From assembly GCA_004794785.1 (NCBI GenBank), contig SJOL01004118.1, forward strand, positions 338,113-402,112: a stretch of 64,000 nt of DNA, written 5' to 3'. This document shows, one piece after another, positions 14,801 through 26,851 of this stretch; position 1 is the stretch's first letter, and each line of letters starts with the position of its first letter. Made by a program: the position numbers and the translations under genes. The notes beneath the pieces are model-generated. The model was not told where the DNA came from and did no database searches. It saw only the letters and a list, made by a program, of their open reading frames with translations. Source of the stretch: Opisthorchis felineus (Eukaryota; Platyhelminthes; Trematoda; Opisthorchiida; Opisthorchiidae).

Positions 14801-15431
14801 CCATACAACACCTGAATGGACCTAACTGCAGACGTAAATCCCCCTTTCACTCCAAATGTAGCATGTCAACCACGGTTGGGTCCAGACAAGGACTTATCCA
14901 ACTTTCTAGCTTGTCACCACAGTTGCCTTCTCCAACGTAACTTCAGTAAAGTTTATTCTTCTTAAGGATCTCTCGGAAGAGAGGTCACTCTGCCGTATAG
15001 TACAGAACAGTGTTCTCCGTCAGGTATTATTCAGTATCTACTTCATCCATTGGGATAGCCTCTACTGGAGGATTAACGTACACAAAACCACATTTCGTGC
15101 GACGGATAAGTACAATGAGTGGATATCAGTTTGTAAGTTTCAGGTTGACGACCACTCAGAAACAGTGCGAGGTCCCCAAAGTAAGAAATACGTTTCGATG
15201 TCTGGAGAGGAGCGTGTTCACCAGGCCGAAAAATTCCTACTTTGAGTGCGCTTTTGGAACCCTAATGAGGAAAAGTCTGTTTCACTGCCCAGTTCAAAAT
15301 AAAGCCCACACATTTCTTTGGGCAATCAAGAGTTTCAGGGCTTCGTTCCGGACGAGTATCGATCTTCATTCGTTTGTAGCGATGACGTGTTTTCAACGCA
15401 TCACAAACTAGGTCAGCTGTTTTCTTGAAGG
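5881..15431. other. No assignable gene
   Basis: Apart from the weak ORF at 10436-10710, I see no coding potential that I trust. 6900-8000 is pyrimidine-rich on the plus strand. A short tandem (actcgcgcgccacacc-like) lies at 7921-7968. The segment cggtagctgagtgagtggac at about 8449-8468 resembles a tRNA A-box but has no B-box, so it may be a SINE head remnant. Confidence 0.45.
10436..10710 (+). other. Unassigned ORF, possible exon (low confidence)
   Basis: After an acceptor-like gtggtttcggcag the frame runs about 91 codons to TAG at 10708-10710, with charged, exon-like composition (YQEPYEDDVKQFLLFKRFG, LDTLDCPLHELTEDLKQTR). I recognise no family and see no partner exon. It may be chance or transposon debris. 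Confidence 0.12.
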
Positions 15432-15665
15432 AACACCACTAATAATGTCGTTGAAAACTCTTCGACAGCTCAAGACCGGTTTCGCCTTTGTTGGGACTCA
15501 TCAGGTAGGCGCAGCAATCTTTAGGGTATTGTTCCGTCAAGAAAGTATACTGCGGTTCTCGAATAGCGTAACAAATGATACATGAGGCAGTCTTTGTGTA
15601 ACACATTCAGTTGAGGAGTATCATAAACAAGAGATTCAGCTGAAATCCAGTTGACCCTCCCATTT
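15432..15665 (-). repeat. Family H1 repeat, modules A and B
   Basis: Read on the minus strand, this copy has module A (gattcagctg box at about 15641, cacattcagttgag at 15604, a cgctattcgagaacc segment) followed by module B with ttgacgg, gcgcctacctgatgagtccc and a ggttgct-like end. It is the only copy where the A to B order is continuous and module A is nearly complete, so it is the best guide to the family's organisation. Length is about 230 bases. Confidence 0.65.
15464..15504 (-). ncRNA. Hammerhead ribozyme-like core, family H1 (minus strand)
   Basis: On the minus strand CTGATGA (15498-15504) is followed by GTCCCAACAAAGGC, then GAAAC (15479-15483), CGGTCTTGAGCTG and a GTC triplet (15464-15466). 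Stem II has C-G pairs but has lost one base compared with a GTCC/GGAC stem. Stem III keeps A-T, C-G and G-C pairs with one mismatch. The catalytic core bases are all retained. Helix I is poor. Confidence 0.55.
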
Positions 15666-16268
15666 AAACGTAGTTAGCACGCGAATGACTATGTTGTGTA
15701 GATTAGATGCTTTTGGCTAATTTCTGTTTTAAAAGGGCGCACAATTCTAAATGTCTTACCAAAGAGTATTTTGGTCAAACAAGCTTTGTTATCAAGTTTG
15801 CTGAACAAAAAATAGAGTGAGAGGTGCATGATAGGATGCACAAATGAAGGTAATTTAGTAACGTGTGTTGACAGAAAATGAAGAGAGGACATCGTGGTTT
15901 TTGTACACCCGCTTCACGGATTCACGGATTGATACACAGGATCAAGGCTCTTGCCCAAGTTTCCTGGGTCGGTTGTGTTCTTGTCGTTCAGCGGCTGTCG
16001 TACACCTGAAAGGCACAAGCGAAAAAAGGGTGTAGCACTGCTCTTTAAGTTCTCAGCGCGGGGCAGTGTGCTTGCCAGCACGAAGACTCGCATAAGAAAG
16101 TGTCTAATGGTGCTTCGAATTGGGGTCCAGAAGGAGGGTGGACAACCGTCGGAGGAAGGTTATTCCACGCAGCTACTGCACGAAATGAGAAAAAAATGTG
16201 CCTGATAAAAGTGTTCGCTCTGAGCTTGAAAATCTTCTTACCATGTCCCCGCCGTGTGTTTGCTGGCT

Positions 16269-17093
16269 NNNNNNNNNNNNNNNNNNNNNNNNNNNNNNNN
16301 NNNNNNNNNNNNNNNNNNNNNNNNNNNNNNNNNNNNNNNNNNNNNNNNNNNNNNNNNNNNNNNNNNNNNNNNNNNNNNNNNNNNNNNNNNNNNNNNNNNN
16401 NNNNNNNNNNNNNNNNNNNNNNNNNNNNNNNNNNNNNNNNNNNNNNNNNNNNNNNNNNNNNNNNNNNNNNNNNNNNNNNNNNNNNNNNNNNNNNNNNNNN
16501 NNNNNNNNNNNNNNNNNNNNNNNNNNNNNNNNNNNNNNNNNNNNNNNNNNNNNNNNNNNNNNNNNNNNNNNNNNNNNNNNNNNNNNNNNNNNNNNNNNNN
16601 NNNNNNNNNNNNNNNNNNNNNNNNNNNNNNNNNNNNNNNNNNNNNNNNNNNNNNNNNNNNNNNNNNNNNNNNNNNNNNNNNNNNNNNNNNNNNNNNNNNN
16701 NNNNNNNNNNNNNNNNNNNNNNNNNNNNNNNNNNNNNNNNNNNNNNNNNNNNNNNNNNNNNNNNNNNNNNNNNNNNNNNNNNNNNNNNNNNNNNNNNNNN
16801 NNNNNNNNNNNNNNNNNNNNNNNNNNNNNNNNNNNNNNNNNNNNNNNNNNNNNNNNNNNNNNNNNNNNNNNNNNNNNNNNNNNNNNNNNNNNNNNNNNNN
16901 NNNNNNNNNNNNNNNNNNNNNNNNNNNNNNNNNNNNNNNNNNNNNNNNNNNNNNNNNNNNNNNNNNNNNNNNNNNNNNNNNNNNNNNNNNNNNNNNNNNN
17001 NNNNNNNNNNNNNNNNNNNNNNNNNNNNNNNNNNNNNNNNNNNNNNNNNNNNNNNNNNNNNNNNNNNNNNNNNNNNNNNNNNNNNNNNNNNNN
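16269..17093. other. Assembly gap (Ns)
   Basis: An 825-base run of N. Its true length is unknown. Apparent long reading frames spanning it are artefacts of the masked sequence. Confidence 0.99.
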
Positions 17094-17589
17094 GACATAG
17101 GCGTTCGCGGAGTCTCCTTCAAATGACATATGGACGCACTCTTCGTCATTCAGAGGAAGGTGCCAGTCCAACTACCATTGTTTTGCAGCGCCAACCACTG
17201 TTTTGCAGCACACGACTTGGAAATCCATCTCACTAAGCGAATAGGCACCTGTACGGTGTGCACGTTGATGCACTGGCGGTTGTCTGAAGTTTGTGCGCAT
17301 GATAAATCGAACAGACATTCTGCTAAAGGTAACAGCCATGTTATTTGCCCACAAATATCCCCTTACTCTTTCCAAAAGGTGTGATAGCACTTTTTAGACC
17401 CAAAACAATCACGGTTATCGACCCGCTGGTAGCCCTGGTAATGACAACAAACCAACCAGATACAATGGAGTGAGACCAAGTAAGATTCACAGGTGGCCAA
17501 TCTAACTGAGCGAAGACCGCCTCGGGACCAAACGATCACTTCAGAGCTACCAGATGCCGTTTAGAAACTATATAAGCACAGGCAGAAAA

Positions 17590-17720
17590 GGAGGGATTCA
17601 CCCACTCAACCCCGCACTGATGATGTCACCTAGGTTGGTGATGAAACGTTTGCAATCTAACTGCCAAGCTCGGCAAACAGACCAACAACCAATGACAACG
17701 ACAATCAGATTTTCATTTTT
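17590..17720 (+). repeat. Family H2 repeat with hammerhead-like core
   Basis: The span has ctgatgatgtcacctaggtt, gatgaaacgtttgcaatcta, gccaagctcggcaaacagac and caacaaccaatgacaacgac. The 3' block (aagctcgg, caacaaccaat) recurs at 39320-39345, and inverted at 18872-18896 and 39224-39300. The core block recurs on the minus strand at 26852-26882 and 31046-31071. The gaaacgt(c/t)tgca wording is typical of dispersed repeats linked to Penelope-like elements; that link is from memory and inference. Confidence 0.6.
17617..17678 (+). ncRNA. Hammerhead-like core, family H2
   Basis: CTGATGA (17617-17623) is followed by one extra T, stem II GTCACC/GGTGAT (17625-17630 with 17637-17642, loop TAGGTT), and GAAAC (17643-17647). 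GTTTGC (17648-17653) can pair with GCAAAC (17673-17678) to form stem III. The extra T between the core A and stem II departs from the consensus. After stem III I see AGACC where a GT-H cleavage triplet is expected, so this copy is unlikely to cleave. The compensated stem in the copy at 26852 (GTCACC/GGTGAC) supports a conserved helix. Confidence 0.45.
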
Positions 17721-18864
17721 TTTCTATTGTCAGTACGAACGAGTCATCAGTTGGAGTGACATTTGAATAATAAGTCCTCACAACTTCCTGTAAAACTTCC
17801 GTACAAAAAGCCACTCCTAGAGAGAGAATAAACAGGTCTCTTAACTTCCACGTAAATAAAGTTTAGATTATGAGGAAAAAACAAAAACTTTTCAGGAACG
17901 TCTAGAAGAGGTGAGCAATTCCGATTTCTCGAGAAATCCGAACGGAGGTTAGAGACTTTTACCGTTGAAAAGATAAACGTCTGGCTTTCGGTTTGTTTTG
18001 GTGGTTCACATTATTCGTACCTTCACGTGACTTCTGCCAAACAGATTCACGCAGAGACCCCGATAATTCTTGTCTGTCTGTTTCGAATAAGTTATTCCAT
18101 TTTTGGTTGTCTCAATTCACTCTGCTGAGCAAACATTGCTCACTTTGTCACTTATAACTTGTAGAAGCTTATCAAATACCCAGTGACTCCTTCTATAGGA
18201 ACGGCGACACTGTTCAGCGGTGCAGCGGATCTCAAGTGAACATTTCAAGCTCAGTTCCCACAACTTTGCTTCGATGTACCATTAGAGTATTATGGCTGCA
18301 TTATAGGATGACGACGAAATGCCTGGGCTACAGATTCAGATTGCCTGGCACTCCTTTGTTGTGCTGTGAAAATCATAAAATCTACAAAAAACACGATGAC
18401 TGAACCACTGTCACAACACAAGTATGGGGTTCTAACCGAGACAGGACAGCAGATCACAGGCACAAATTATGGAATTAGTCTTGAATCGTTTCGATTTCCA
18501 GTTAGTAGAAAGGATTCCAGCAGGAAATACTAGTCACTCTTTAGTCAATCAGCAGCTAATTTGCAGTGATAAATTGGTCATAAGTTTGGTAATATAAAAA
18601 TGATCTAACCCGAGGCCTATACGATAACCTGACAGCGTCAGAGTAGACGACTTAAGGTATGAGCGGTAAGTGATGAACACCAGGAATCAAAAACTCCAAC
18701 CGGTAGGTTAGATTGGAAAAAGCATATCAAAAACTTCTACCCACGTTGGCCACGCAAAATTTCCCAGTAATTCTGGTTCAATTGTGTTGAGACTGTCAGC
18801 TGATTATTTCACGAAAAGCAGTGTTGCTACCGACAATGTGATGGAATGAGGTTTCACTCGGATA

Positions 18865-18900
18865 GCTTGTTTGGTTGTTGGTTTGTCTGCTCGGTCAATG
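18865..18900 (-). repeat. Family H2 fragment (3' block)
   Basis: The plus strand reads gtttggttgttggtttgtct then gctcggtcaatg, the reverse complement of the caacaacca / gagc-acaaacc block at 17665-17695. The hammerhead core is absent. Confidence 0.45.
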
Positions 18901-18969
18901 AGAGGCTACTGGGTGCCGGGAGTGCCGGTTGTGTTTTATAGTCATCAAAGATGACTGCACATAAAGTTA

Positions 18970-19055
18970 CAGAAAACTCATTGACAGCCTCAAGAAAGGT
19001 GAAAACCGATCGTGGGCTGTCGAAGACTTTTCAGCAACCTTATGAGTAGTTTCCC
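18970..19055 (+). repeat. Family H1 fragment, 3' part of module B
   Basis: Contains cctcaagaaaggtgaaaacc, cgtgggctgtcgaagacttt and tcagcaaccttatgagtag, matching the 3' half of module B at 24440-24500. The CTGATGA part of the hammerhead core is missing (gacagcctcaag replaces it), so the ribozyme is dead. Confidence 0.6.
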
Positions 19056-19089
19056 TCATCAGAAGTAACCTGTGGATGGTAGGCTGCGT

Positions 19090-22000
19090 GTTCATTGGTC
19101 AAGTTTGCTCACAACGGCGTCCACTTAGTAAATTTTGGTTTAGACTTGCGTGGTTTCATGCGTCCTGTCAAGCACATAGGGTGGCTAAGGTGCACTTGAA
19201 TGCCTCGACTGATTCCTGACAACCTATTTGTGGATAGCGGTTGTCAGAGCATTTGGCTCTCTTTTGTAGGTATTACGAAGTCTGTTGTTCAGTCGTCCTG
19301 TTACTTGGTGATATAGGCCCACTGAGGTTCTGTCCCTTGCAGCAGTTTTCGTTCTTGTGGCGTTCTTCCGTGGTGCCACTGTTGTAGTCTGGCTTGAGAC
19401 AATCGGAAAAGACCACTGATATGCCGTCGGTCTATGTCACATTAGAATTAAAACGAGTAACTGTAACACTGAGAACTTAACACTGCACTGTGAATAAAAA
19501 ACAGGGAAAACGCATAAAAATGAGAACAGCAACACTTGGAACAATTGATCAACCAACACAAACGCTAGACTGACTTATCCAGCGCATCTGCCAGAGTTCT
19601 TTTAGGAGGGGGCGTTAACCGATGCAGCAGACTTGTCAAACAATATGAATCATACCTGTCATCCGATGCACATTCACCTTTGTTTCACTTTTTTAGTATA
19701 TACAGGATGGAAACAGAAGCAAAAATCGATTGACACTCGGAAAAAAAACAACCGCAACCAACAACAAGGAAGTGTGAAAAGAGCCAAAGTCAAGATGTAA
19801 GATGTCTTGCGTATACATGTTTAGATTGGATCCGGGTCGCTACCCCTGAACTGTTACATTTAACAATTAAATGGTACAGCAGAACTCGCAAAGGTTCTTT
19901 AGACGGGGGTCTTGAGCTAACTTGTTACAACAGCCGAACTCAATGAATGAATGAACAGACGTAATAGTTGAGACTACGGACACGTTTCCGGTGCTCTGGA
20001 TACGTGGAAGACTGAAAATTCTCAGCTTCCGTAGTATTGCCGTCGGGGAGCGGAAGGAGAATTATGAAATACTGCTTGTGGCGAATATTTTTTCCCTTTC
20101 ATTAGGTTAGTAATATGCATTATTTTTGGCAGATAACCCCTAGCCGGTAGTGGTCTTCATAAATGTCTCCCGTCTATTTCAGTCGTTCTCCTCAGAGAGG
20201 ATGACTTTTTCAAACAGGGGCTCGGTAGACGCGCTTCTTATGTGAACGGTATCCGGACCATAAACTGATGCACTTAAAAAGCCTATATGCAACCTGTGTA
20301 TTGAAACGAACGATTGTTTATCGACCTACGTTGGAACTGTGTTCAAATACTCACTATCGACCCATCATAGATCCTCATTAAGACATGAAATAGTGAACGC
20401 TCATGCATCAAAGCTATCGCCTTCAGTGCGTAGCTACCCAGTTCCCAAACTAACCAGATGTACCATCGTCTCCAAGGGGTGGCTGTATGTCCCACACTCT
20501 ACCGTTTTCCGGTGATCGAAACTGTATCAGCTGGAACCAATGTGCCTATGGTACACGGTTTATAGCTGATAAATTGATTGATTGAGTAATTGATTTGAAA
20601 CGTTGTCTGCGCGAAATCTTTTTGTGTGAATACGCAGGCGAGCTATCGCACATGCCCGATTACGACACCCACTCCCTTCGTTAATAAGGAGGGGGTTTTT
20701 ATTGAGACATTTTCATGTGGTAATGAATTATTTCAAAGTAAGGTAATTTATGGACTTTTTTTGTGTGACGCTATCACCAAACCTATTTGAAAGCAGAAAA
20801 TATTCATTGCGTTGTACTAATGCCCGGAAATATAAGTGTTCGCTACTAGGGGATCAAGTGAACCAAACTGTACATGTTTCATTAGGTTCAGGTAGCTCAA
20901 AGTGAACGAGTCACACTTTAAAGCAGTCAACTGAGCTCAGCTTTACTTTGCATTTCATCTTTAAGACACCAAAGCGAAAACTAGGCTCAAAAAATTGCCT
21001 CCGCAAAATTCATCACTGTCAGGTTTATCGACTCACCAGACAGGGCGACCCTTAACTGTTCATTATGGCTAATTCGTTTATTTTTTCACGCTGAAAACAC
21101 AAACATGTGGTTGGAACGGACCTTTTGTTTACTGGTATACTGCTTCTCCCTTTTGATTACCAGCGGTAATGCACCGCAGATTATCCAAATTTTTCTACCG
21201 TGTCCGAGTCGTTAAGCTGGAGCATCACTCACTTTACAGATTGGAAATGTCACAAATACTCTGATGCGTGGATTCAGACACTGCAAAGCTGAGTAGTGTC
21301 ACCGGTTGTCACGGTACGCATGAGGGAAGGACGTTTCGAATAACCGGCTCAGCAAGTCGCAAGTTTCAATTCATCAGCCTCTGGCTAATACAACCCTTGA
21401 AAGTCTTGAACTGACAAACTCGCACTTCTGATCCCAACTAAATTAAGGACCCATAGACTATACGAACACACAGAGTGTACAAAAACGCAAGTACATGTTA
21501 TCCCAAAAACTGCTCAGGTGAAACTCCGAGAAGGGAGTGGAAAAACATCGGTCCTACTGTCATGCGGACGCACACATTAAAATGGCCTCGAAGTGTTGCA
21601 GAGATTATCTAACGAAACGTCTAGAGCACACCATTAAAAACTCGTTCGATGGATCGGCTTCATGAGGATGCCCCTGTAACTTTGTCATGTCTGTGTTCCA
21701 CTCTTGTGTTTTTAAATAAGTTCTCTCTTGTAAATCTCAGGTCCGGTCCTTATCGAGACGCGCTAGCTGCAGATAAAAAATCGCTCTTTACATTCAACAG
21801 TAGTCGAGTTTTGGGGAAAGGCGGGGGTGGCCTTACAACCCTGCCACCTTGTGGTTTTCACTCCTGGGATATCGACGCAGTTGCTCTCCAGGCATTCGCC
21901 TCCTGGAAAATTGCCCCCGTTAGTGGACTGGTTCCACTGACAGCTGTCTGCTCGACTAAACTTCCTAGCGAAAGAAAGTGTACGCATAGTAAAAATTACA

Positions 22001-24300
22001 AACTTATTCTTAAATTACCGGGAACTACATACTAGAAATGTGAATTATGAGGGATAAACCCAAAGACTTCACGGCAATTAAATTGCCAAAAAATTCCAAG
22101 ACTGGTTGAAATGACCACAGGTACGTAGTATGATCAATCGTCGTTTTAGCACCACTGACAAACTGGGTTGCGATCCGGTGGCTTTATTCTAAAAAGGTAT
22201 CTCAGCTTATAAAGCCATACTTGAGGCCGGACCATCTGAAAATCAGTTAACCATAGTACGAACTGAATGTAAGGGACTTGTGTTGCATCCCGTTCAGTGA
22301 ACCCAAGTCGCCTAGTTTATTTGGTCGGGCAAACAACCAGAAAGCACAGCAGACCTTCGTCGAATCCGTTATTTAGACTCACTTTTATCAATTTAGGCGA
22401 AGCGTGCATTACGGTCAATCATATGGAATGGTTTGATACCAGCTGTTGTTTGTTCTCATGGTTAGCAGATCCACAGAAAGTTTGAACATTCAAGCCAAAC
22501 GAGCTGGTACTGTAAGTAATAGCTTCGCAGATAAAAAGTTAAACGGATCATGATAGGTGCCTGTCAGGAAGGTTGTTGTCCTAGGTTAACCCAGTTAGAA
22601 CTAGAAAGACAGGAAACTAAATCGAGTGAGAGGAGTGGGTTGCATCAATTGAAGAGGGACAAACACAGAGAATGCTTTTCGGCCTGAAATTCTTCAACGG
22701 ATTGTAAGTTATACAGGCAAGCTTACTCGTACGATCTTCAAAGCTGTGAAGAAAAACCTCTGAACAAAATCCCATTAAGGAGTCGTGATATAGTGACTTT
22801 AAAGCTTGATTTAGTTCCGTAGAACCTCAACTGCAATCAAAACACAAAATTTAATCATCCCAGGGTAGCGCTTACTCCTGTAAGGTGGGTTGAACCATGC
22901 TGCGTGCAGCACAACAGTAAGTCACATTATGATGCTCATTTTTCGTCTGGCAAATTAATCCTTCGTTTTCATCGTTGTTATCATATATTTTACACTTTCG
23001 AACCCAAGATTAATCTTTACGTAGTTCTTGAATCATGCCTGCGGAAATTTACGACGCATATTGATCAGAATGAACGTCTATGGATGTTGGGAAACAAAAA
23101 TTTCACATTATTTTTCAGCATAATTTACCACTAATCAAATATTTTTCAGCACTACCGCACCTTAATTTCACCACTGAGCAGTAAATAAGCTTATTTCAGT
23201 GCACATCTGAACAGGACTGAACTGTGGTCGGCGATGGGTCACTATCAACCCCCCACTTCAGATTCTATTCAAATTGTGATACTACCCTCTTCAAGTCTGC
23301 ATCGTGGGTGTTCGGACAGCAGTAGGATGTGCCCACATACAAGTGGAATCAGCGAAAGCCGGAAAATGAACGAAGAGGCTTGCCCACAATATGTAAACTG
23401 CAAGCAAGCTCTTGAGCAAAATAGCATGGTTCTCCTGACAGTTCAGATGAGGGTTGAAAAAAGATGGTCACTCACTGGATCAGTCTTTTGGAAAAACCTA
23501 CTTTGCTTCCAGTAAATCTACCCCACACACTTGAAGCCTGGGCGCTCAGATGAAAGAGATCACTGAGAGTCTGATTAAGGTTCGGCTAAGAGCTACTGAA
23601 AGGGTAAGGTGTAGTTTGAGCGTACGTGTGAGTGAGACATGGCTTTGGTGGATTACCTCTGTAAATGGTCGACTTGAAATGGTCTCTGAGATCGGACGAA
23701 AACACAGCCGGCCAGAGGAGTGTAGGAGTAATGCTTATGTGAATACCAGCAGACAGATTGGTGATCAGTTCGAATAAAATATGAGATGCGACTACGAGCA
23801 AACACTACGAAATTGTAGAAAAATTTACGAACACGAGTCCTAAGTTCCGTTCTTTAAACCAAACCAAAAGATGAAGATAGGACGTGTGATAGCTGGAACT
23901 CAGTATAAGGATTGTTAGAGTGAAAAGATTACCAACAGTCATGTGGCAGTCTGATGTAACTAGGGCGTCGTCGATTGCACAGCTGAGATAGGTCAGAAGG
24001 TCACGGCTGTTCCTGAGATGCTGTTGAACATAGGCTATCAGCCATAACGTTGCGGCCGTCTGAATGCATTAGAACTGACCCTGTCCAACTTACCCTCCCC
24101 TTTTTGACTGTATAAGTCATTAACTAATATTGTGTCCTATTTGACACACCATACAAATATGGGACTTTCTTTGTTCGAGACCAAAGACAGTAAGGGAAGT
24201 GCTAACGTCTCACAACGCATGTGTTCTGGCTAGTAAATCGTCAACCCTCTTCATCACCAGTCGGCCGAGTTGCTGAGCAGAAGCTGTCGGCTGACCACAC
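19090..24300. other. No assignable gene
   Basis: No recognisable family apart from the hairpin at 19216-19247. An ORF of 128 codons (21649-22035 plus) has no motif. The segment cttatgtgaacggt near 20240 recurs at 40242, hinting at one more dispersed family. A weak GAAACGTT near 20602 follows CTGATAA, but without a good stem II. Confidence 0.45.
19216..19247. repeat. Perfect 9-bp inverted repeat
   Basis: CTGACAACC (19216-19224) and GGTTGTCAG (19239-19247) are exact complements 14 bases apart; TAT and ATA inside can extend the stem past a bulge. It lies in otherwise unassigned sequence. Confidence 0.55.
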
Positions 24301-24304
24301 CAGT

Positions 24305-24505
24305 GAACAGGACTATATTATTAGCGAAATACACTCATTTACAAACAAATTTGGTTTTGCGAGAGACTCACCTGGAACCCAGCTGAATCTCTCGTTTGTG
24401 ATGTTGACGGAAACTCGGGGATTGCACCTACCTGATGAGTCTCAAGAAGGGCGAAACAGGTCGTGGGCTGTCGAAGAATTTTCAGCAACCTTATGAGTAG
24501 TACAT
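24305..24505 (+). repeat. Family H1 repeat, modules A (truncated) and B, best copy
   Basis: This is the best-preserved forward copy of a dispersed family seen at eight places in the window. Module A begins at aaatacactcatttacaaac and includes acctggaacccagctgaatc (24370-24389), which recurs exactly at 52069-52088 and inverted at 52234-52253. Module B starts at ttgacggaaactcgg, includes the hammerhead-like core (24432-24472), and ends with ttttcagcaaccttatgagt. Compared with the copy at 15432-15665, the middle of module A is deleted. No ORF is carried. It could be a terminal repeat of a Penelope-like element or a short non-autonomous element. Confidence 0.7.
24432..24472 (+). ncRNA. Hammerhead ribozyme-like core, family H1
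   Basis: The span has all core elements in order: CTGATGA (24432-24438), stem II GTCT/GGGC (24439-24442 with 24449-24452, two G-U pairs, loop CAAGAA), GAAAC (24453-24457), stem III ACAG/CTGT (24456-24459 with 24468-24471, loop GTCGTGGG), and a GTC cleavage triplet ending at 24472. A type I hammerhead needs helix I between the bases before CTGATGA and those after the cleavage site. Here only c-g, t-a and c-g of the first five positions pair, so helix I is weak and activity is uncertain. Hammerheads are established in Penelope-like retroelements and schistosome SINE-like repeats. Confidence 0.65.
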
Positions 24506-24904
24506 TACGTAAGGACTACATTATATAATCTGATACTCATGTAACGGTGTATAAGGTGGACGCAGCCCGTAGGTAGCATGTGTTTGCAGCTCAAAGTGTC
24601 ACTATCGTAGCTAATGAACATCTCAGTGGCAGATTATGGGTTGCTCAAGTGTGTTCTTTGTTGATGTAAGCTGTCCAGACTACAACCAGGAAAGCTCAAG
24701 ACCACAAATGAGATCACCAGGGTTTCCAAACTCTACGAAATTGAGTTTCTGCCTTCATAGTCAACTGCCCGCAGCCGTTTTGCTCGTGGTCCACAGTAAA
24801 CAAACTCTCATCCGAAAGTGCTCTTTTTTTCACCCATGGTACAAGTAGGCCAAGAAACTCCACTAGAGAGTCCCCCCTACAACTGAGATCACTCTGTGCT
24901 TGGA

Positions 24905-25270
24905 AGCCGAAAAGCACTGTGAAATTGTCTCATTCCTGTAGGGAATCTTCAGCTGTGCTCATCTCAGTAACCTGAAGTGTTACGAACCTGCAACATGAAG
25001 GTTAGCAGTTGAACGCTGTACCGACGCCACTCGAATAACCCGTAAGCAAACGATCGTGTGAGATGGTCTGTCCGATGAAAAGAAGGGTGTCACTGTAGTC
25101 CAAGCACAAGGTAATTATGCTGCTAACCAGCAACCCGTTGCCGAGAGGTATTGCTCGAACTCTAACCAGAAATTCGCAAGTTCAGATCCCCATGGAGATA
25201 CGTGAGCTGCAAATCGCTTATGATTCCCAAACAAGATGAAACAGCCATATATGCCCCTCAAATTTTCAGT
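24905..25270. repeat. Family S: third, diverged inverted tRNA-like pair
   Basis: The reverse half (about 24905-25045) has complement gagtggcgtcggtacagcgt, tcaactgctaaccttcatgt, tgcaggttcgtaacac (B-box-like) and agtgcttttcggcttcc, the same head and tail order as the other S units. The forward half (about 25135-25250) reads gttgccgagaggtattgctc, gcaagttcagatcccc (B-box-like) and tgagctgcaaatcgcttatg. Similarity between halves is low, so this pair is older or its right half is a related but different unit. Confidence 0.4.
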
Positions 25271-25544
25271 GCAGGCTGACTTGGCTGCAGGACGAACTCT
25301 GGATTGCTATCCAACACTTGTCTCAGATCGAAAAGTTGGCGTGAAATAAGTTGACATCGGTATAGCAGGAATCAAACGAAAGTGTCACATGAGTATCACT
25401 TGTGTCTCTCAGCAACACCACTCTGATTCAGGAGTGAGTGTTTAACCCCACATACACTCGATTTGACAGTGGCGTACGGAATGAGATTTCTAGAAACTCG
25501 GGACGCCTAAATGAACCATCCAAACACTAATGGGTTGCCGAGGC

Positions 25545-25640
25545 GTTTTTGTTAACTTTAAGAGTACAGTCCCTGTTATCATCACGAATTGAGATGATTC
25601 GCCTGCCTGAAGTGTTTATATCGAATCCCAGGGCGCTGAA
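25545..25640 (+). repeat. Possible tRNA-like SINE remnant
   Basis: gggttgccgaggcgtttttg resembles an A-box region and tatcgaatcccaggg a B-box region about 80 bases on. The spacing is longer than in a tRNA gene unless an insertion is present. This is weak support. Confidence 0.25.
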
Positions 25641-25699
25641 AAATTAAGCCTGGATCTTCAGACCCATATATTCCAGTACAGCGTCAAAGGGAACTACTC

Positions 25700-26820
25700 T
25701 ACGTCTGTGCAGACCTATTAGAACCTCCGTGGAAAGGACAGCTTTAGAGTGGCCGTAAGCAGTCACAAATGGAAGGAGAGTTATTTTCTCGCCACCTTGT
25801 AAGGTGCCATTTACAGGCCCAGTGGCGTGCGCTCAAGTGTACGTGAGAAAGTGGTTCCAAAATTTTACACTTGGCAGTTGTTTTCGCGCCAGGTTACCGA
25901 ACGGTAACTTTCATCATAGTCCCATGTTGGTGAAAAACCAAGCTGCAGCCAAGCCTGCTAGTGCATCCTAGTATTCCATTTCGCTGCAAGCAAATATACT
26001 ACACTGTTGCTTTGCGATACCAAACTCAAACCACTTACTGTCCACTGTATTCACATGGAAAGACAGTCTGTGAGCATTACTGGACGCCTGTTGCCCTTCA
26101 CTCGCCGCACTAAATAATAGAGAGTGCGGGAAGTTCGGCCTCAGGGAACCGTTACATAATTCGACTTTGTTTGTCCACTCCTCTCTCAAAGGCCATTGAC
26201 ATTCTCTCCTTACCGAAATGGGAAAGAAATTAAAGCCTATGCGCGTAAGGCAGTCAACCTCATGCACGCTAACTTTCTCACACGCATATGAAACTCATTC
26301 AGTCTAAAGAAGAACCTGTTATTGTTATTCACAAGAATGCGCCTTCAAACTTCCAGCCAATTCATTCCCAGAGAATGCGGTTGCTGTCTAATGACTGCCT
26401 TTCACAGAAGGTCAGTTCTTCCAAAACCTCGTCCAGCCGAGCATGGCATGAAACTCAAAGTATGACTCCACATCTTTGGATCGTTTGACCCGAGTGTTGA
26501 GATATTCGGTTTCACTTTATCACATCTAGCTTACTGTGTATATTCCAGGTATGCAGCAGTATCATTTTAGGGGAAGCTGTTTGTTAATTTGCCCTCATTC
26601 AGCTTTACAGCATGAACAGTGCTTGATATCCCCTAGAACCTGGTTGTAGGTCGCTACCATGCAAACACTGGGTCATCATGGAAGCATTCACCTTCGGTAA
26701 GCCAGTCCTATTAAGTAATTTTACTGCGGGTGATGCCTCATATGGATGAACGCTACAGAGAAAGTGTTTCTAAAAACAAACCCAATGTCTCGACTTCGAT
26801 TCATTAGGATTGTAATAGGT
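25700..26820. other. No assignable gene
   Basis: Short ORFs only (up to 99 codons, 25968-26267 minus) without motifs. I saw no repeat shared with the rest of the window. Confidence 0.45.
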
Positions 26821-26851
26821 ACGAAGCTAGCTAGGAAATTAGCGCGCAAAC

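Noticed and set aside
16100..17236. Long ORFs (290-378 codons) on both strands around 16.1-17.2 kb
   Set aside because: They exist only because the N gap is read as open codons.
19030..19064. Minus-strand CTGATGAGGGAAAC next to an H1 fragment
   Set aside because: CTGATGA and GAAAC abut with no stem II, so it cannot fold as a hammerhead.
20573..20612. CTGATAA ... GAAACGTTGTCTGC, H2-like
   Set aside because: The intervening ATTGATTGATT repeat forms only a loose AT stem and the core is mutated; there is not enough support to list it as a ribozyme.
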